Assembly: GCF_034422975.1 (NCBI RefSeq)
Contig: NZ_CP139873.1
Coordinates: forward strand, 1,426,001-1,490,000
From: Idiomarina sp. PL1-037
GTDB lineage: Bacteria; Pseudomonadota; Gammaproteobacteria; Enterobacterales; Alteromonadaceae
DNA length: 64,000 bases
Direction of reading: 5' to 3'
How positions within the stretch are numbered: position 1 is the stretch's first letter; each line of letters opens with the position of its first letter. The notes under the pieces were generated by a model that saw nothing but the letters and a program-made list of their open reading frames with translations, ran no database searches and was not told where the DNA came from. Below are positions 25,688 to 34,597 of this stretch, piece after piece. The translations under genes were made by a program, and so were the position numbers.

Positions 25688-27364
25688 TTGGAAGTGCTCA
25701 ACAATTTTTTGCTTTGGATTGACGGGTTTTTAGGCTCTGCGTCTTATTTCCCGTTTCTTTTGCTCGGTGTGGGTTTATTTTTCACCTTGTATCTTGGTTT
25801 TCCTCAGGTGCGCTATTTCAGACATGCCTGGAGAGTATTAGCCGGAAAATTCGATAAAAAAGACTCACAAGGCGATACCAGTCACTTTCAGGCGCTATCA
25901 ACGGCATTATCCGGTACTGTAGGTACTGGTAACATTGGTGGTGTTGCACTTGCGATATTCCTGGGGGGGCCGGCGGCCATCTTCTGGATGTGGGTGACGG
26001 CATTCCTCGGTATGACTACCAAGTTTGTGGAAGTGACCTTGTCGCACAAATACCGTGTAAAAACCGAAGATGGCAGTATGGCTGGCGGGCCAATGTATTA
26101 CATGGACCGCCGACTGAATATGAAATGGTTAGCGGTTATTTTTGCCATTGCAACTATTATCAGTTCCTTTGGCACTGGAAATATGCCGCAAATTAATAAC
26201 ATTGCGCAGTCAATGGAGCAGACGTTTTCAATTGAACCGGTCTGGACCGGAGCCATACTCTCTATTTTGCTGGCAATGGTCATTATTGGTGGAATCAAGC
26301 GAATAGCGGCGGTTACCTCAAAAATCGTTCCTATTATGGGAGTTGTTTATGTCATTGGTTCTTTGAGCGTTATTTTCTTCAATATCGATAATATCGGCTC
26401 ATCTTTTTCTTCTATTTTCACTAACGCATTCACCGGTTCTGCAGCGGCAGGCGGCTTTTTAGGAGCCAGCTTTGCTTATGCGTTTAACCGTGGCGTAAAC
26501 CGCGGTTTATTCTCTAACGAAGCGGGTCAGGGGTCTGCACCTATTGCTCACGCATCAGCAAAAGCGAAAGATCCTGTTGCTGAAGGCTTGGTGTCAATTC
26601 TTGAACCTTTCCTGGACACCATTTTAATCTGTACTTTAACTGGTCTGGTTATTCTATCTTCCGGGGTGTGGACTGAGAAGTTTGAAAATAACTTTGCCAG
26701 AAGCGATCTGGACTTCGTTGTTGGTGAGTATAATGATGTTGACAAAGAAGACCGTAAAGAGCTTTACAGATATCTGAACGACTATGACGATACTGAAATT
26801 AAACGCTATTCGGGTACACTGAATGTTGTTGATGGCAAAGCGCAGACTAATGGTGAAATCACTATTTTACATGCGCGCTCGGTTGCTGAAGACGTGCGTT
26901 TCATTATTGCCGGAGAAGATGCTTACAATGGCCAGGTAAAAATTGAAAATGGTAACTTGATTAAAGAGGATATTGAAGTTGTCGGAAAGTCACTGGTACA
27001 TTCCGCGGCTCTGACCTCGCTGGCTTTTGCTAATGGGTATTTTGGAGACTACGGTCAGTACATTATTCCCATTACTCTGCTAATGTTTGCTTTTTCGACT
27101 GCAATAGCCTGGTCGTACTACGGTGACAGGGCAGTTGTTTATCTGGTCGGCCAAAAGGGGGTTATGCCATACCGTATACTTTATGTATCGGGCTTCTTCT
27201 GGGCGTCATTTGCAGATACGACTCTCGTTTGGACAGCTTCCGCTGTTGCTATTGTCCTAATGACACTCCCCAACTTGCTGGGGATGATTTTGCTTCACAA
27301 GGAAATGAAGTCAACGGTTAAGTCTTATTGGAAAGACTTTGGCGATGCCGACAAGAAAAAGTAA
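25688..27364 (+). CDS. alanine/glycine:Na+ symporter (AGCS family) with extra loop domain
   Basis: The likely start is a TTG 6 bp after AAAGGGGG. The 558-residue protein shows the AGCS hallmarks GTGNIGGVALAIFLGGPAAIFWMW, GSMAGGPMYYMDR and NRGVNRGLFSNEAGQGSAPIAHA. It should import alanine or glycine with Na+. Family members are usually about 450 residues. The excess is a hydrophilic block of about 105 residues (about 328-433, acidic, with beta-like repeats) inserted after VILSSGVW and before GAALTSLAFANGYFG, which should lie on one face of the membrane between helices. Confidence 0.92.
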   Translation: MEVLNNFLLWIDGFLGSASYFPFLLLGVGLFFTLYLGFPQVRYFRHAWRVLAGKFDKKDSQGDTSHFQALSTALSGTVGTGNIGGVALAIFLGGPAAIFWMWVTAFLGMTTKFVEVTLSHKYRVKTEDGSMAGGPMYYMDRRLNMKWLAVIFAIATIISSFGTGNMPQINNIAQSMEQTFSIEPVWTGAILSILLAMVIIGGIKRIAAVTSKIVPIMGVVYVIGSLSVIFFNIDNIGSSFSSIFTNAFTGSAAAGGFLGASFAYAFNRGVNRGLFSNEAGQGSAPIAHASAKAKDPVAEGLVSILEPFLDTILICTLTGLVILSSGVWTEKFENNFARSDLDFVVGEYNDVDKEDRKELYRYLNDYDDTEIKRYSGTLNVVDGKAQTNGEITILHARSVAEDVRFIIAGEDAYNGQVKIENGNLIKEDIEVVGKSLVHSAALTSLAFANGYFGDYGQYIIPITLLMFAFSTAIAWSYYGDRAVVYLVGQKGVMPYRILYVSGFFWASFADTTLVWTASAVAIVLMTLPNLLGMILLHKEMKSTVKSYWKDFGDADKKK

Positions 27365-27386
27365 TAGAATAAGCGCCAATTAAAGC

Positions 27387-27424
27387 AAAACGGTCAACCC
27401 AAAGTTGGCCGTTTTATTTTTTAT
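27387..27424 (+). terminator. rho-independent terminator after the Na+ symporter gene
   Basis: AAAACGGTCAAC and GTTGGCCGTTTT pair over 12 positions (with one G-T pair) around a short CCAAA loop, followed by ATTTTTTA. Confidence 0.85.
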
Positions 27425-27494
27425 TCCCTCGCAATGCTTGAAATTGAGAGCAAAAGCCTTATATTGCAAGGACTGCATAAGACATAGGTAGTTT

Positions 27495-27824
27495 ATGGCG
27501 TTAACACAATGTCCTTCGTGTAATAAACGAATTTCAAGCAAAGCAAAAGAGTGCCCGCATTGCCAGTTTGTTCTGGCCGGTCAGTCTAAAGACGATATAG
27601 AGCGTGAAGCCATACGGATAAAGCAAGAAAAATCCGATAAGCTGGTTTCCCGTTCAATGCTCGCCTTACTGATATCGATTGCCGCTTTTACTTATTTATT
27701 CCTTCAGCAACCCATGCCTAAAACGTGGCAATACAGCGTTGCCGTTGGGTTAATGGTCGGGGGATTAGTTTGGTTTATAGTCAACCGTGTGCAGCTTGTC
27801 TTTTTAAAAAAGAAAAAGCGGTAA
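27495..27824 (+). CDS. zinc-ribbon membrane protein
   Basis: The 109-residue protein begins with a zinc ribbon formed by two CxxC pairs (CPSCNKRISSKAKECPHC). It continues with a charged linker and has two transmembrane helices (about 54-70 and 78-98) before a basic end KKKKR. Such proteins are widespread and of unknown function. It lies 3 bp before yeaC and opens the operon that runs to prc. Confidence 0.8.
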   Translation: MALTQCPSCNKRISSKAKECPHCQFVLAGQSKDDIEREAIRIKQEKSDKLVSRSMLALLISIAAFTYLFLQQPMPKTWQYSVAVGLMVGGLVWFIVNRVQLVFLKKKKR

Positions 27825-27827
27825 ACT

Positions 27828-28127
27828 ATGCAATTCGACGACTTAATTAAAAGCATGAATCAGGACATTTACGAGCGTCTGGTTCAGGCAGTAGAAACTG
27901 GTAAATGGCCAGATGGTAATCGTTTAACTGATGAGCAGCGTGAAAACTCCATTCAGTTGGTTATGGCTTATCAGGCGAGATACGCGAGCACTGAGGAAGC
28001 TTTTACTATTGGTGCTAACGGCGAAATAATTACAAAAACCAAACGGGAATTAAAAGAGCAGTTCAAAACTGACTCTGGAGAACAAATTGCTCGTTTCAAA
28101 CTCGACCAACAAGAAGGCGAATTATGA
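27828..28127 (+). CDS. yeaC: YeaC family (DUF1315) protein
   Basis: The 99 residues match YeaC/DUF1315: a start MQFDDLIKSMNQDIYERLVQAVETGKWPDG followed by LTDEQRENSIQLVMAYQARY. It is a small cytosolic protein of unknown function. The stop overlaps the msrC start by 4 bp (ATGA). Confidence 0.88.
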   Translation: MQFDDLIKSMNQDIYERLVQAVETGKWPDGNRLTDEQRENSIQLVMAYQARYASTEEAFTIGANGEIITKTKRELKEQFKTDSGEQIARFKLDQQEGEL

Positions 28128-28597
28128 GCTCTCAGCTGTATTCTGACTTATTAGCCCAAAGCCGGGCTTTAACAGAAAGTGAGCCTGATTTAATTGCAAA
28201 TCTTGCGAATATCTCTGCGCTACTCTACGAGCGCATTGAGGACATTAACTGGTTAGGTTTTTACCTTACCCGTTCTGATAACGAGCTGGTGCTAGGTCCT
28301 TTTCAGGGGCGTGTTGCTTGTGTTCGTATTCAGTTTGGACAGGGCGTTTGCGGTGTTGCTGCAGAAACCCAAACCTGCCAAAGAGTTGAAGATGTTCACC
28401 AATTTGCCGGACATATAGCTTGTGACTCAGCATCAAACAGTGAAGTTGTTGCACCCATCGTCGTTAATGGCAAAACCGTTGCGGTGCTGGATGTCGACAG
28501 CCCGTCTGTGGGGCGCTTCAGTGAAGAAGACGCAAAAGCTATTCAGGCCATTGCTGACTACTGCCAAACTCTGAATTGGCAAGGGGTGCAATCATAG
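28124..28597 (+). CDS. msrC: free methionine-(R)-sulfoxide reductase (GAF-domain MsrC)
   Basis: A 157-residue single GAF domain. The sequence DINWLGFYLTRSDNELVLGPFQGRVACVRIQFGQGVCG contains two of the conserved Cys, and HIACDSASNSEVVAPI contains the third. This is the pattern of YebR/MsrC. It reduces free methionine-R-sulfoxide to methionine. In Escherichia coli msrC also sits directly before proQ and prc, so the order is conserved apart from the small gene inserted here. Confidence 0.94.
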   Translation: MSSQLYSDLLAQSRALTESEPDLIANLANISALLYERIEDINWLGFYLTRSDNELVLGPFQGRVACVRIQFGQGVCGVAAETQTCQRVEDVHQFAGHIACDSASNSEVVAPIVVNGKTVAVLDVDSPSVGRFSEEDAKAIQAIADYCQTLNWQGVQS

Positions 28598-28598
28598 T

Positions 28599-28889
28599 AT
28601 GTTTGTTGAATTCGATATTCACAGTTATTTAGTAACCAAACAAGATGTTATTTTCTTTGAAGAGCATGAAGAAGAAGCCGCTGATAAAATCAATGAAATG
28701 CTGCATCTTATTAATGCATTACGAGAGGATGACGATACAACAGAGCAGCTTGAAGAAATGGTTCGCCGTACGTTGTACGACTGGATTGAAGAGCCTGCAT
28801 TGCTAGATTTGTCATTTGATGAAATGGACGACTATGTTCGAAACTTAATGAAAGTTGTCCGCGAACAGGAAGAAGAATGGAATGAGTGA
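28599..28889 (+). CDS. small acidic hypothetical protein coupled to proQ
   Basis: The 96-residue protein is strongly acidic (many Glu/Asp runs such as EEHEEEAADKINEM, REDDDTTEQLEEM and REQEEEWNE). It appears helical and has no signal or membrane segment. I do not recognise a family. It starts 1 bp after the msrC stop, and its end overlaps the proQ start by 8 bp (ATGAGTGA). Tight coupling to the very basic RNA chaperone ProQ invites the idea of a partner or modulator, but nothing in the sequence proves it. Confidence 0.78.
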   Translation: MFVEFDIHSYLVTKQDVIFFEEHEEEAADKINEMLHLINALREDDDTTEQLEEMVRRTLYDWIEEPALLDLSFDEMDDYVRNLMKVVREQEEEWNE

Positions 28890-29508
28890 ACCTGAAAAGC
28901 TGACGAAAAGTAAAGATGTCATTGTCTATTTAGCCGAACAGTTTCCAGACTGTTTTACGATAAAAGGCGACGCTAAACCTTTAAAAATTGGTATTTTTGA
29001 AGATTTGGCGAAACGCCTTGAGGACGATGACAAAGTAAGTAAGACACGTTTAAGAACAGCTCTGCGTCATTACACTAATAGCTGGCGGTACCTGTACAGT
29101 GTTAAGAGCGGTGCTCAGCGAGTGAATCTGGATGGTGAGCAGGTTGAAGCTGTTACAGAAGAACACCAGCAGCATGCGCAAGAGACTTTAAAAGAATCTA
29201 AAGCTAAAGTTGCAGAGAAAAACAAAGCAACTAACAAGGCTGCCGCTAAAAAAACTCCGGCTAAAGATAAACCTGAAAATACAGCAAAAGCTAAACCGAA
29301 AGCCACAAAAAAACCGGCCAAACCAAAAGTTAAATTGGCTGATGTGGAACTCAACAAGCTTTCTGTTGGTCAACAGGTTCAGGTAAAAGCGGGGAACACC
29401 CCCATGTCAGCAACAGTTTTAGAACTGGACAAGGACGACGTTCAGGTTCAGTTGCAAAACGGTTTAATTATGAAAGTTAAAGCAGATAAGATTTTTCTGC
29501 GCGCTTAG
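28882..29508 (+). CDS. proQ: RNA chaperone ProQ
   Basis: From the ATG at 28882 the product has 208 residues. The FinO/ProQ RNA-binding domain (about 10-120) includes VIVYLAEQFPDCF, AKPLKIGIFEDLAKRL and LRTALRHYTNSWRYL. A long Lys/Ala-rich linker (about 125-160) leads to a C-terminal Tudor-like domain (LSVGQQVQVKAGNTPMSATVLELDKDDVQVQLQNGLIMKV). The domain order matches Escherichia coli ProQ, which binds structured RNAs and 3' ends of mRNAs. It is followed 9 bp later by prc, as in E. coli. Confidence 0.95.
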   Translation: MSEPEKLTKSKDVIVYLAEQFPDCFTIKGDAKPLKIGIFEDLAKRLEDDDKVSKTRLRTALRHYTNSWRYLYSVKSGAQRVNLDGEQVEAVTEEHQQHAQETLKESKAKVAEKNKATNKAAAKKTPAKDKPENTAKAKPKATKKPAKPKVKLADVELNKLSVGQQVQVKAGNTPMSATVLELDKDDVQVQLQNGLIMKVKADKIFLRA

Positions 29509-29517
29509 GAGTAGTCA

Positions 29518-31575
29518 ATGAAACACTGGGCTGTAAAGAAATGTGCATTGGCACTGATGTGTGTTGTTCCTGCCGCGGTTGCCATACCGCCAGAGCACAA
29601 GATCAGTGAATTACCAGAGTTAGAGCAGGAAGCTCAGCATGATACAGCCAGTGAGCGTATTGCGTCCTACTTTACCCGTTATCATTTCAGTAGCCTGACC
29701 CTGGATAACGAGTTATCTGAGCAAATTCATGAGCGCTACTTTGACTTGCTGGATTACAGCAAGATGTTTCTGCTAAAAGAAGATGTAGAAGCCGCACAGG
29801 AGTATCGTCATTTATTTGATGACATGCTGAAACGGGGCGAGCTTGACGTTGCTTACGACATTTATCAGAAAAGTCTTGAACGCCGTTTCCAGCGTTACGA
29901 ATATGCTCTGTCTTTATTGGACGAAGAAAAACCGATGGATTTTTCGGTTGAGGGCGACAAATACTATTATGACCGCGAAGATGCTGAGTGGGCAGAATCT
30001 AAAGATGAGCTGAATGATCTTTGGCAAAACCGCGTTAAATACGATGCACTAAATTTGAAACTGGCCGGCAAAGAGTGGCCTGAGATAGTTGAGACACTCG
30101 GTAAGCGTTACAACAGTGCATTAAACCGACTGACAAAATCGAAAAGCGAAGATGTTTTTCAAACCGTTATGAACGCGTTTGCCCGTTCAGTTGAGCCGCA
30201 CACAAGTTACCTTTCGCCTTCCAACTCAGACCGATTCCAGCAAAATATGAATCTTGAACTGGAAGGAATTGGCGCTGTACTTCAGTCAGAATATGATTAC
30301 ACAATTATTCGCAGTTTAGTTCCTGGTGGCCCTGCGGATAAAACCGATGAGCTTTCTCCAGAGGATAAAATCATCGCTGTCGGTCAGGGCTCTGGTGAAG
30401 ATGAAGAAGAGTTTGTTGACATTATTGGTATGCGTCTGGACGATGTTGTCGAGTTAATAAAAGGTCCCAAAGGCACTACCGTTCGTTTGCAGGTCTTAAA
30501 AGCCAGCCAAGGTGCCGGTGGTACTCCTAGTGAAGTTGAAATTGTCCGTGACAAGGTCAAATTGGAAGACCGTGCCGCAAAAGCCGAAGTCAAAGAGTTC
30601 GAAGAGGGGCCTTATAAAGGTCGTCGTCTTGGTGTTATCGAAATTCCCGGGTTTTACAACAACCTGACCGCTGACGTGAAAAAGCTGATAGAAGATCTAC
30701 AAAGCGAAGACGTAGAAGGTTTGGTGGTAGATTTGCGCGGTAATGGTGGTGGTGCGTTAACCGAAGCCATTAGCTTAAGCGGTTTATTCATTGATAAAGG
30801 TCCTGTAGTTCAGGTTAGCGACGGCCGTGGACGTATTGATGTTAGTGAAGATAAAGACGGTAAAACATACTATGACGGGCCATTGTTCGTTATGGTTGAC
30901 CGTTACAGTGCATCGGCATCAGAAATTTTTGCGGCCGCGATGCAGGACTACGAACGTGCCTTAATTATCGGCGAAAATACCTTTGGCAAAGGTACTGTGC
31001 AACAACATCGTGGACTGGCTCGACGTTTCGATTTCTATGACAAGCCACTTGGCAGTGTTCAATATACGATTGCGAAATTCTATCGCATAGATGGCGGCAG
31101 TACGCAGTTAAGAGGTGTTCAACCAGACGTTGTTTTCCCTTCGTTTGTTGAGGCTTCAGACTGGGGTGAAAGCAAAGAAGATAACGCGTTACCCTGGGAT
31201 AAAATAGATAAAGCGAGCTACAGCCCCGTTGGTGAAATTAACAATGCTGAAGTAAAAGAGTTGCAACAACAGTTAAATCAGAGAATTGAAGACGACCCTG
31301 AGTTTTCTTATATATTTGAAGAGATAGAGCGTTATAGACAAGAAAAAGACAAAACATGGGTCAGCCTGGTGTTAACTGAACGAGAAGAGAAGCAAGAGCA
31401 ACAGAAAAACAAGCAACTTGAGAGAGTTAACGAACGTTTGAAACGTGCTGGTAAAGAGCCAATCGAGAGTATCGAAGATGCCCCTGAAGAATTTACCGAG
31501 GTAGATCCCGTCCTCGATCAAGCCGCTTTAGTTGCATTTGATTATATTGATAAAAATCAACTTGCCTCGAATTAA
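29518..31575 (+). CDS. prc: tail-specific (C-terminal processing) protease Prc
   Basis: The 685 residues match the long Prc type. There is a signal peptide (ending near AAVAIPPEH), an N-terminal helical region, a PDZ domain (about 245-320, LEGIGAVLQSEYDYTII, VPGGPADKTDELSPEDKIIAVGQG) and the S41 protease core. The Ser/Lys dyad is in DRYSASASEIFAAAMQDY and ENTFGKGTVQQH. A C-terminal domain follows. It acts in the periplasm on peptidoglycan hydrolases and proteins with nonpolar C-termini. A terminator follows the stop. Confidence 0.96.
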   Translation: MKHWAVKKCALALMCVVPAAVAIPPEHKISELPELEQEAQHDTASERIASYFTRYHFSSLTLDNELSEQIHERYFDLLDYSKMFLLKEDVEAAQEYRHLFDDMLKRGELDVAYDIYQKSLERRFQRYEYALSLLDEEKPMDFSVEGDKYYYDREDAEWAESKDELNDLWQNRVKYDALNLKLAGKEWPEIVETLGKRYNSALNRLTKSKSEDVFQTVMNAFARSVEPHTSYLSPSNSDRFQQNMNLELEGIGAVLQSEYDYTIIRSLVPGGPADKTDELSPEDKIIAVGQGSGEDEEEFVDIIGMRLDDVVELIKGPKGTTVRLQVLKASQGAGGTPSEVEIVRDKVKLEDRAAKAEVKEFEEGPYKGRRLGVIEIPGFYNNLTADVKKLIEDLQSEDVEGLVVDLRGNGGGALTEAISLSGLFIDKGPVVQVSDGRGRIDVSEDKDGKTYYDGPLFVMVDRYSASASEIFAAAMQDYERALIIGENTFGKGTVQQHRGLARRFDFYDKPLGSVQYTIAKFYRIDGGSTQLRGVQPDVVFPSFVEASDWGESKEDNALPWDKIDKASYSPVGEINNAEVKELQQQLNQRIEDDPEFSYIFEEIERYRQEKDKTWVSLVLTEREEKQEQQKNKQLERVNERLKRAGKEPIESIEDAPEEFTEVDPVLDQAALVAFDYIDKNQLASN

Positions 31576-31585
31576 ATAAACCTTT

Positions 31586-31618
31586 TAAAAATACCGCCTT
31601 TACGGCGGTATTTTTTTG
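31586..31618 (+). terminator. rho-independent terminator after prc
   Basis: ATACCGCC and GGCGGTAT make an 8-bp stem with a 5-nt loop and a run of T (TATTTTTTTG), 15 bp after the prc stop. It closes the operon that begins with the zinc-ribbon gene. Confidence 0.9.
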
Positions 31619-31685
31619 TGCGCTTGTCATAGCCCCCTGTTTTGTGGTCATATAGTGCGTTAATGAACACAAACGATTAATAATA

Positions 31686-33071
31686 ATGACAACAAATAAT
31701 CAGACGATATCAAGCCGATGGTCAAGTCGGTTAAGTTTTATACTGGCCTCTTCAGCTGCGGCTGTTGGTTTAGGCAATATCTGGAAGTTTCCCTACGTTA
31801 TGGGAGAGAACGGGGGCGGTGCCTTTGTTCTGGTGTACCTGCTTTGTATTTTAGCTATCGGCATTCCCATTATGATGGCCGAGGTGATTATAGGCCGTCG
31901 TGGCCGACACTCACCAGGCTATGCCGCTAAGTCTGTCGCATTGGAGTCAGGTAAGCATTCTGCCTGGCAAGTTGCTGGTTGGCTCGGAATGTTGACCGGT
32001 TATTTGGTTTTAAGTTTCTATGCGGTTATAGCGGGGTGGGCACTGGCTTATGTCTTTAAAGCCGCACAAGGTGTGTTTACTAATGCATCTGCCGAAGCCG
32101 TAGGAAAAACCTTTGATGCATTGCAAGCATCGCCCGGCGAGTTGATGATGTGGCATAGCCTGATTGTTGTCGCAACCATTTTAGTGGTTGGCAACGGTGT
32201 TAAGAATGGCCTGGAAAGGTCGGTTAGACTGCTTCTCCCATGCATGATTGTGTTGCTGGTTTGTATTGCTCTTTACTCAGGCAGTATTGGTGACTTTTCT
32301 GCAGCTGTTAGCTTTATGTTTGAACCGGACTTCAGCAAGTTGACTGTTAACGGCGTTATGGTCGCACTAGGTCATTCTTTCTTCACTCTGGGGTTGGCTT
32401 CCGGTGTTGTAATTATGTATGGCGCTTATCTACCAAGAGAAACCTCTATAGTACAAACCAGTGTCTGGATTGCAGTCATTGATACTTTTGTCGCGCTATT
32501 AGCGGGACTGGCAATATTTCCTCTGGTTTTCGGTTATGGTTTGACGCCAAGTGAAGGCCCGGGTCTTATTTTCACTACGTTACCTTTAGCTTTTAGTGAG
32601 ATGCCTGCCGGAGGTTTTGTTGGAACGGTATTCTTTATTATGCTGGTTATAGCGGCGTTTACCTCCGCTATCGCAATGATTGAATCATCGGTTGCCTTTG
32701 TTTCAGAAAAGTTTTCCTTAAACCGCTGGCCAGCAACCTTAGTTTCTGCCGGGGTACTTTGGCTTCTGGGGCAGTTGACCATCCATTCATTTGCCGGCTC
32801 CGGCTGGGCTCAGTTAGATTCTGCGTGGTTAGGTAAGCCAATTGAGTCACTCTTTGATATCATTGACGTTTTGACATCAAGCTTACTGTTGCCGCTAGGC
32901 GGCTTGCTGCTCGCTTTATTAGCGGGCTGGGTCATGCGTTCTGAATTCACGAAAGACGAACTGGATACAAGAAAAGGCATTTTCGATGTCTGGCTGTTGT
33001 GCGTTAAATATATTTCTCCAGTCGCTATCATTATTATTTTTTTACAGCTAATAGGCTTTATAAAACTTTAG
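31686..33071 (+). CDS. sodium-dependent transporter, NSS (SNF) family
   Basis: The 461-residue protein starts with the NSS signature WSSRLSFILASSAAAVGLGNIWKFPYVMGENGGGAFVLVY, which holds the Na+ and substrate sites, and has about eleven to twelve transmembrane helices. It is a Na+-coupled importer of amino acids or related compounds; the exact substrate is unclear. It is followed after 12 bp by an NhaC-type antiporter gene, so uptake driven by Na+ and Na+ extrusion appear co-expressed. Confidence 0.93.
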   Translation: MTTNNQTISSRWSSRLSFILASSAAAVGLGNIWKFPYVMGENGGGAFVLVYLLCILAIGIPIMMAEVIIGRRGRHSPGYAAKSVALESGKHSAWQVAGWLGMLTGYLVLSFYAVIAGWALAYVFKAAQGVFTNASAEAVGKTFDALQASPGELMMWHSLIVVATILVVGNGVKNGLERSVRLLLPCMIVLLVCIALYSGSIGDFSAAVSFMFEPDFSKLTVNGVMVALGHSFFTLGLASGVVIMYGAYLPRETSIVQTSVWIAVIDTFVALLAGLAIFPLVFGYGLTPSEGPGLIFTTLPLAFSEMPAGGFVGTVFFIMLVIAAFTSAIAMIESSVAFVSEKFSLNRWPATLVSAGVLWLLGQLTIHSFAGSGWAQLDSAWLGKPIESLFDIIDVLTSSLLLPLGGLLLALLAGWVMRSEFTKDELDTRKGIFDVWLLCVKYISPVAIIIIFLQLIGFIKL

Positions 33072-33083
33072 GTTGAATAATTA

Positions 33084-34538
33084 ATGAGTCATAAAACAAA
33101 AGCACCCAGTTTATTACAGGCGCTGATTCCTTTACTTGCGCTAATTGCAATGTTGTCCTCGTCGGTTTATTTGTTTGGCGAAGACTCTTCTTATGGGCCC
33201 AACCAGATAGCCTTGTTAATAGCGGCCGGTATTGCTGTCATCATAGGTTTTAAAAATGGCTTTAGCTGGGAACAAATAGAAGAGGGCATAACCGAGGGGA
33301 TCTCGGTCGCCCTGGGCGCAATGTTAATCATTCTTGCCGTCGGTTCGTTAATCGGGACCTGGTTACTTTCTGGTACGGTCCCAACCTTAATATATTTTGG
33401 CCTGGAACTGCTAAACCCCAGCTTATTCTATGCGGCAAGTTGCATTATTTGTGGTGTGGTAGCGCTGTCTATTGGAAGTTCGTGGACAACCGCAGCAACC
33501 ATTGGTGTGGCATTAATGGGCGTAGCCTCCGGTATGGGGTTAGAGCCAGGTATTGCCGCCGGCGCAATTGTTTCCGGAGCATACTTTGGTGATAAAATGT
33601 CACCCTTGTCTGACACCACCAACCTGGCGCCTGCGGTCGCAGGAACTGAGTTGTTCGCTCACATCCGTTATATGGGGTATACCGCAGGGCCAGCTTTTGT
33701 TATATCGATAGTCTTGTTCTTAATTCTTGGTCTTAATACCGATACCAACGTCAGCTTACAGCGCCTGGAATTGATGCAGGAGCAACTAAGCGCAACCTTC
33801 AACGTTGGCTGGGAAATGTTAGTTCCTTTGGCCGTATTGCTATACTTGGCAGCAACACGCAAGCCTGCGCTACCTACAGTATTTTTCGGCGCCTTGCTCG
33901 GTGGTGTGTGGGCGCTGATTTTTCAACCCGAAATGGTCAGTCAAATAGCCGGAGAACAGGGCTGGGTCGCGGCCTTAAAAGTGGTTTGGTTAGCGTTATC
34001 AGATGGCGTAGCGGTGAGTACAGGCAGTACCAATCTTGATTCATTGTTAAGCGGCGGTGGTATGTCGTCTATGTTAAACACCGTCTGGCTCATTTTAAGT
34101 GCGATGACCTTTGGCGCCATTATGGAAAAAGTTGGCCTTCTGGAGCGCTTTATCCGCGGTATGCTTAAATCAGCTAAGAGTGTTGGCTCGCTGGTGACCG
34201 GAACCATTTTTACTTGTTTTGGCGCGAACGTATTAACTGCTGACCAATATATGGCGATTGTACTGCCGGGCCGTATGTTCAAAGAAGAGTATGAACGTCG
34301 AAACCTGGATCCCAGAGTGCTTTCCCGTACTCTGGAAGACAGTGGTACTATCACATCGGCTCTTATTCCCTGGAATACATGCGGAGCTTATATGTTTTCA
34401 GTACTTGCCGTGAGTCCGTTCGAATACGGCATTTATGCGTTCTTTAATTACCTGACACCGCTGATTGCCATAGTTCTTGCCTATACCGGCTGGACTATCT
34501 TGTATTTGAACCCAAAAGATAAAACGGCTGAAGCCTAA
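33084..34538 (+). CDS. NhaC-family Na+/H+ antiporter
   Basis: The 484 residues have about twelve hydrophobic helices and NhaC-family features: IGSSWTTAATIGVALMGVASGMGL, the charged SGAYFGDKMSPLSDTTNLAPAVAGTELF block, and RTLEDSGTITSALIPWNTCGAYM near the end. It should expel Na+ (or exchange a metabolite, as in MleN-type members) against protons. It follows the NSS symporter by 12 bp. Some relatives exchange malate and lactate, so the ion specificity is an inference. Confidence 0.88.
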   Translation: MSHKTKAPSLLQALIPLLALIAMLSSSVYLFGEDSSYGPNQIALLIAAGIAVIIGFKNGFSWEQIEEGITEGISVALGAMLIILAVGSLIGTWLLSGTVPTLIYFGLELLNPSLFYAASCIICGVVALSIGSSWTTAATIGVALMGVASGMGLEPGIAAGAIVSGAYFGDKMSPLSDTTNLAPAVAGTELFAHIRYMGYTAGPAFVISIVLFLILGLNTDTNVSLQRLELMQEQLSATFNVGWEMLVPLAVLLYLAATRKPALPTVFFGALLGGVWALIFQPEMVSQIAGEQGWVAALKVVWLALSDGVAVSTGSTNLDSLLSGGGMSSMLNTVWLILSAMTFGAIMEKVGLLERFIRGMLKSAKSVGSLVTGTIFTCFGANVLTADQYMAIVLPGRMFKEEYERRNLDPRVLSRTLEDSGTITSALIPWNTCGAYMFSVLAVSPFEYGIYAFFNYLTPLIAIVLAYTGWTILYLNPKDKTAEA

Positions 34539-34597
34539 TTAGAGCGAACAGCCGTACGCAAGAAAGCGACTTAGAGAACTAAATACAGAAGGAAGCT

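Noticed and set aside
29190..29330. Low-complexity Lys/Ala-rich stretch in proQ as a possible repeat expansion
   Set aside because: A basic disordered linker between the two domains is normal for ProQ proteins.
33941..34354. Open frame of 137 codons antisense to the NhaC-type gene
   Set aside because: Its Ser/Pro/Thr-rich composition is the usual shadow of a hydrophobic coding region.
34519..34555. ACGGCTG ... CAGCCGT inverted repeat at the end of the NhaC-type gene
   Set aside because: A 7-bp stem with an 18-nt loop and no T-run; not convincing as a terminator.
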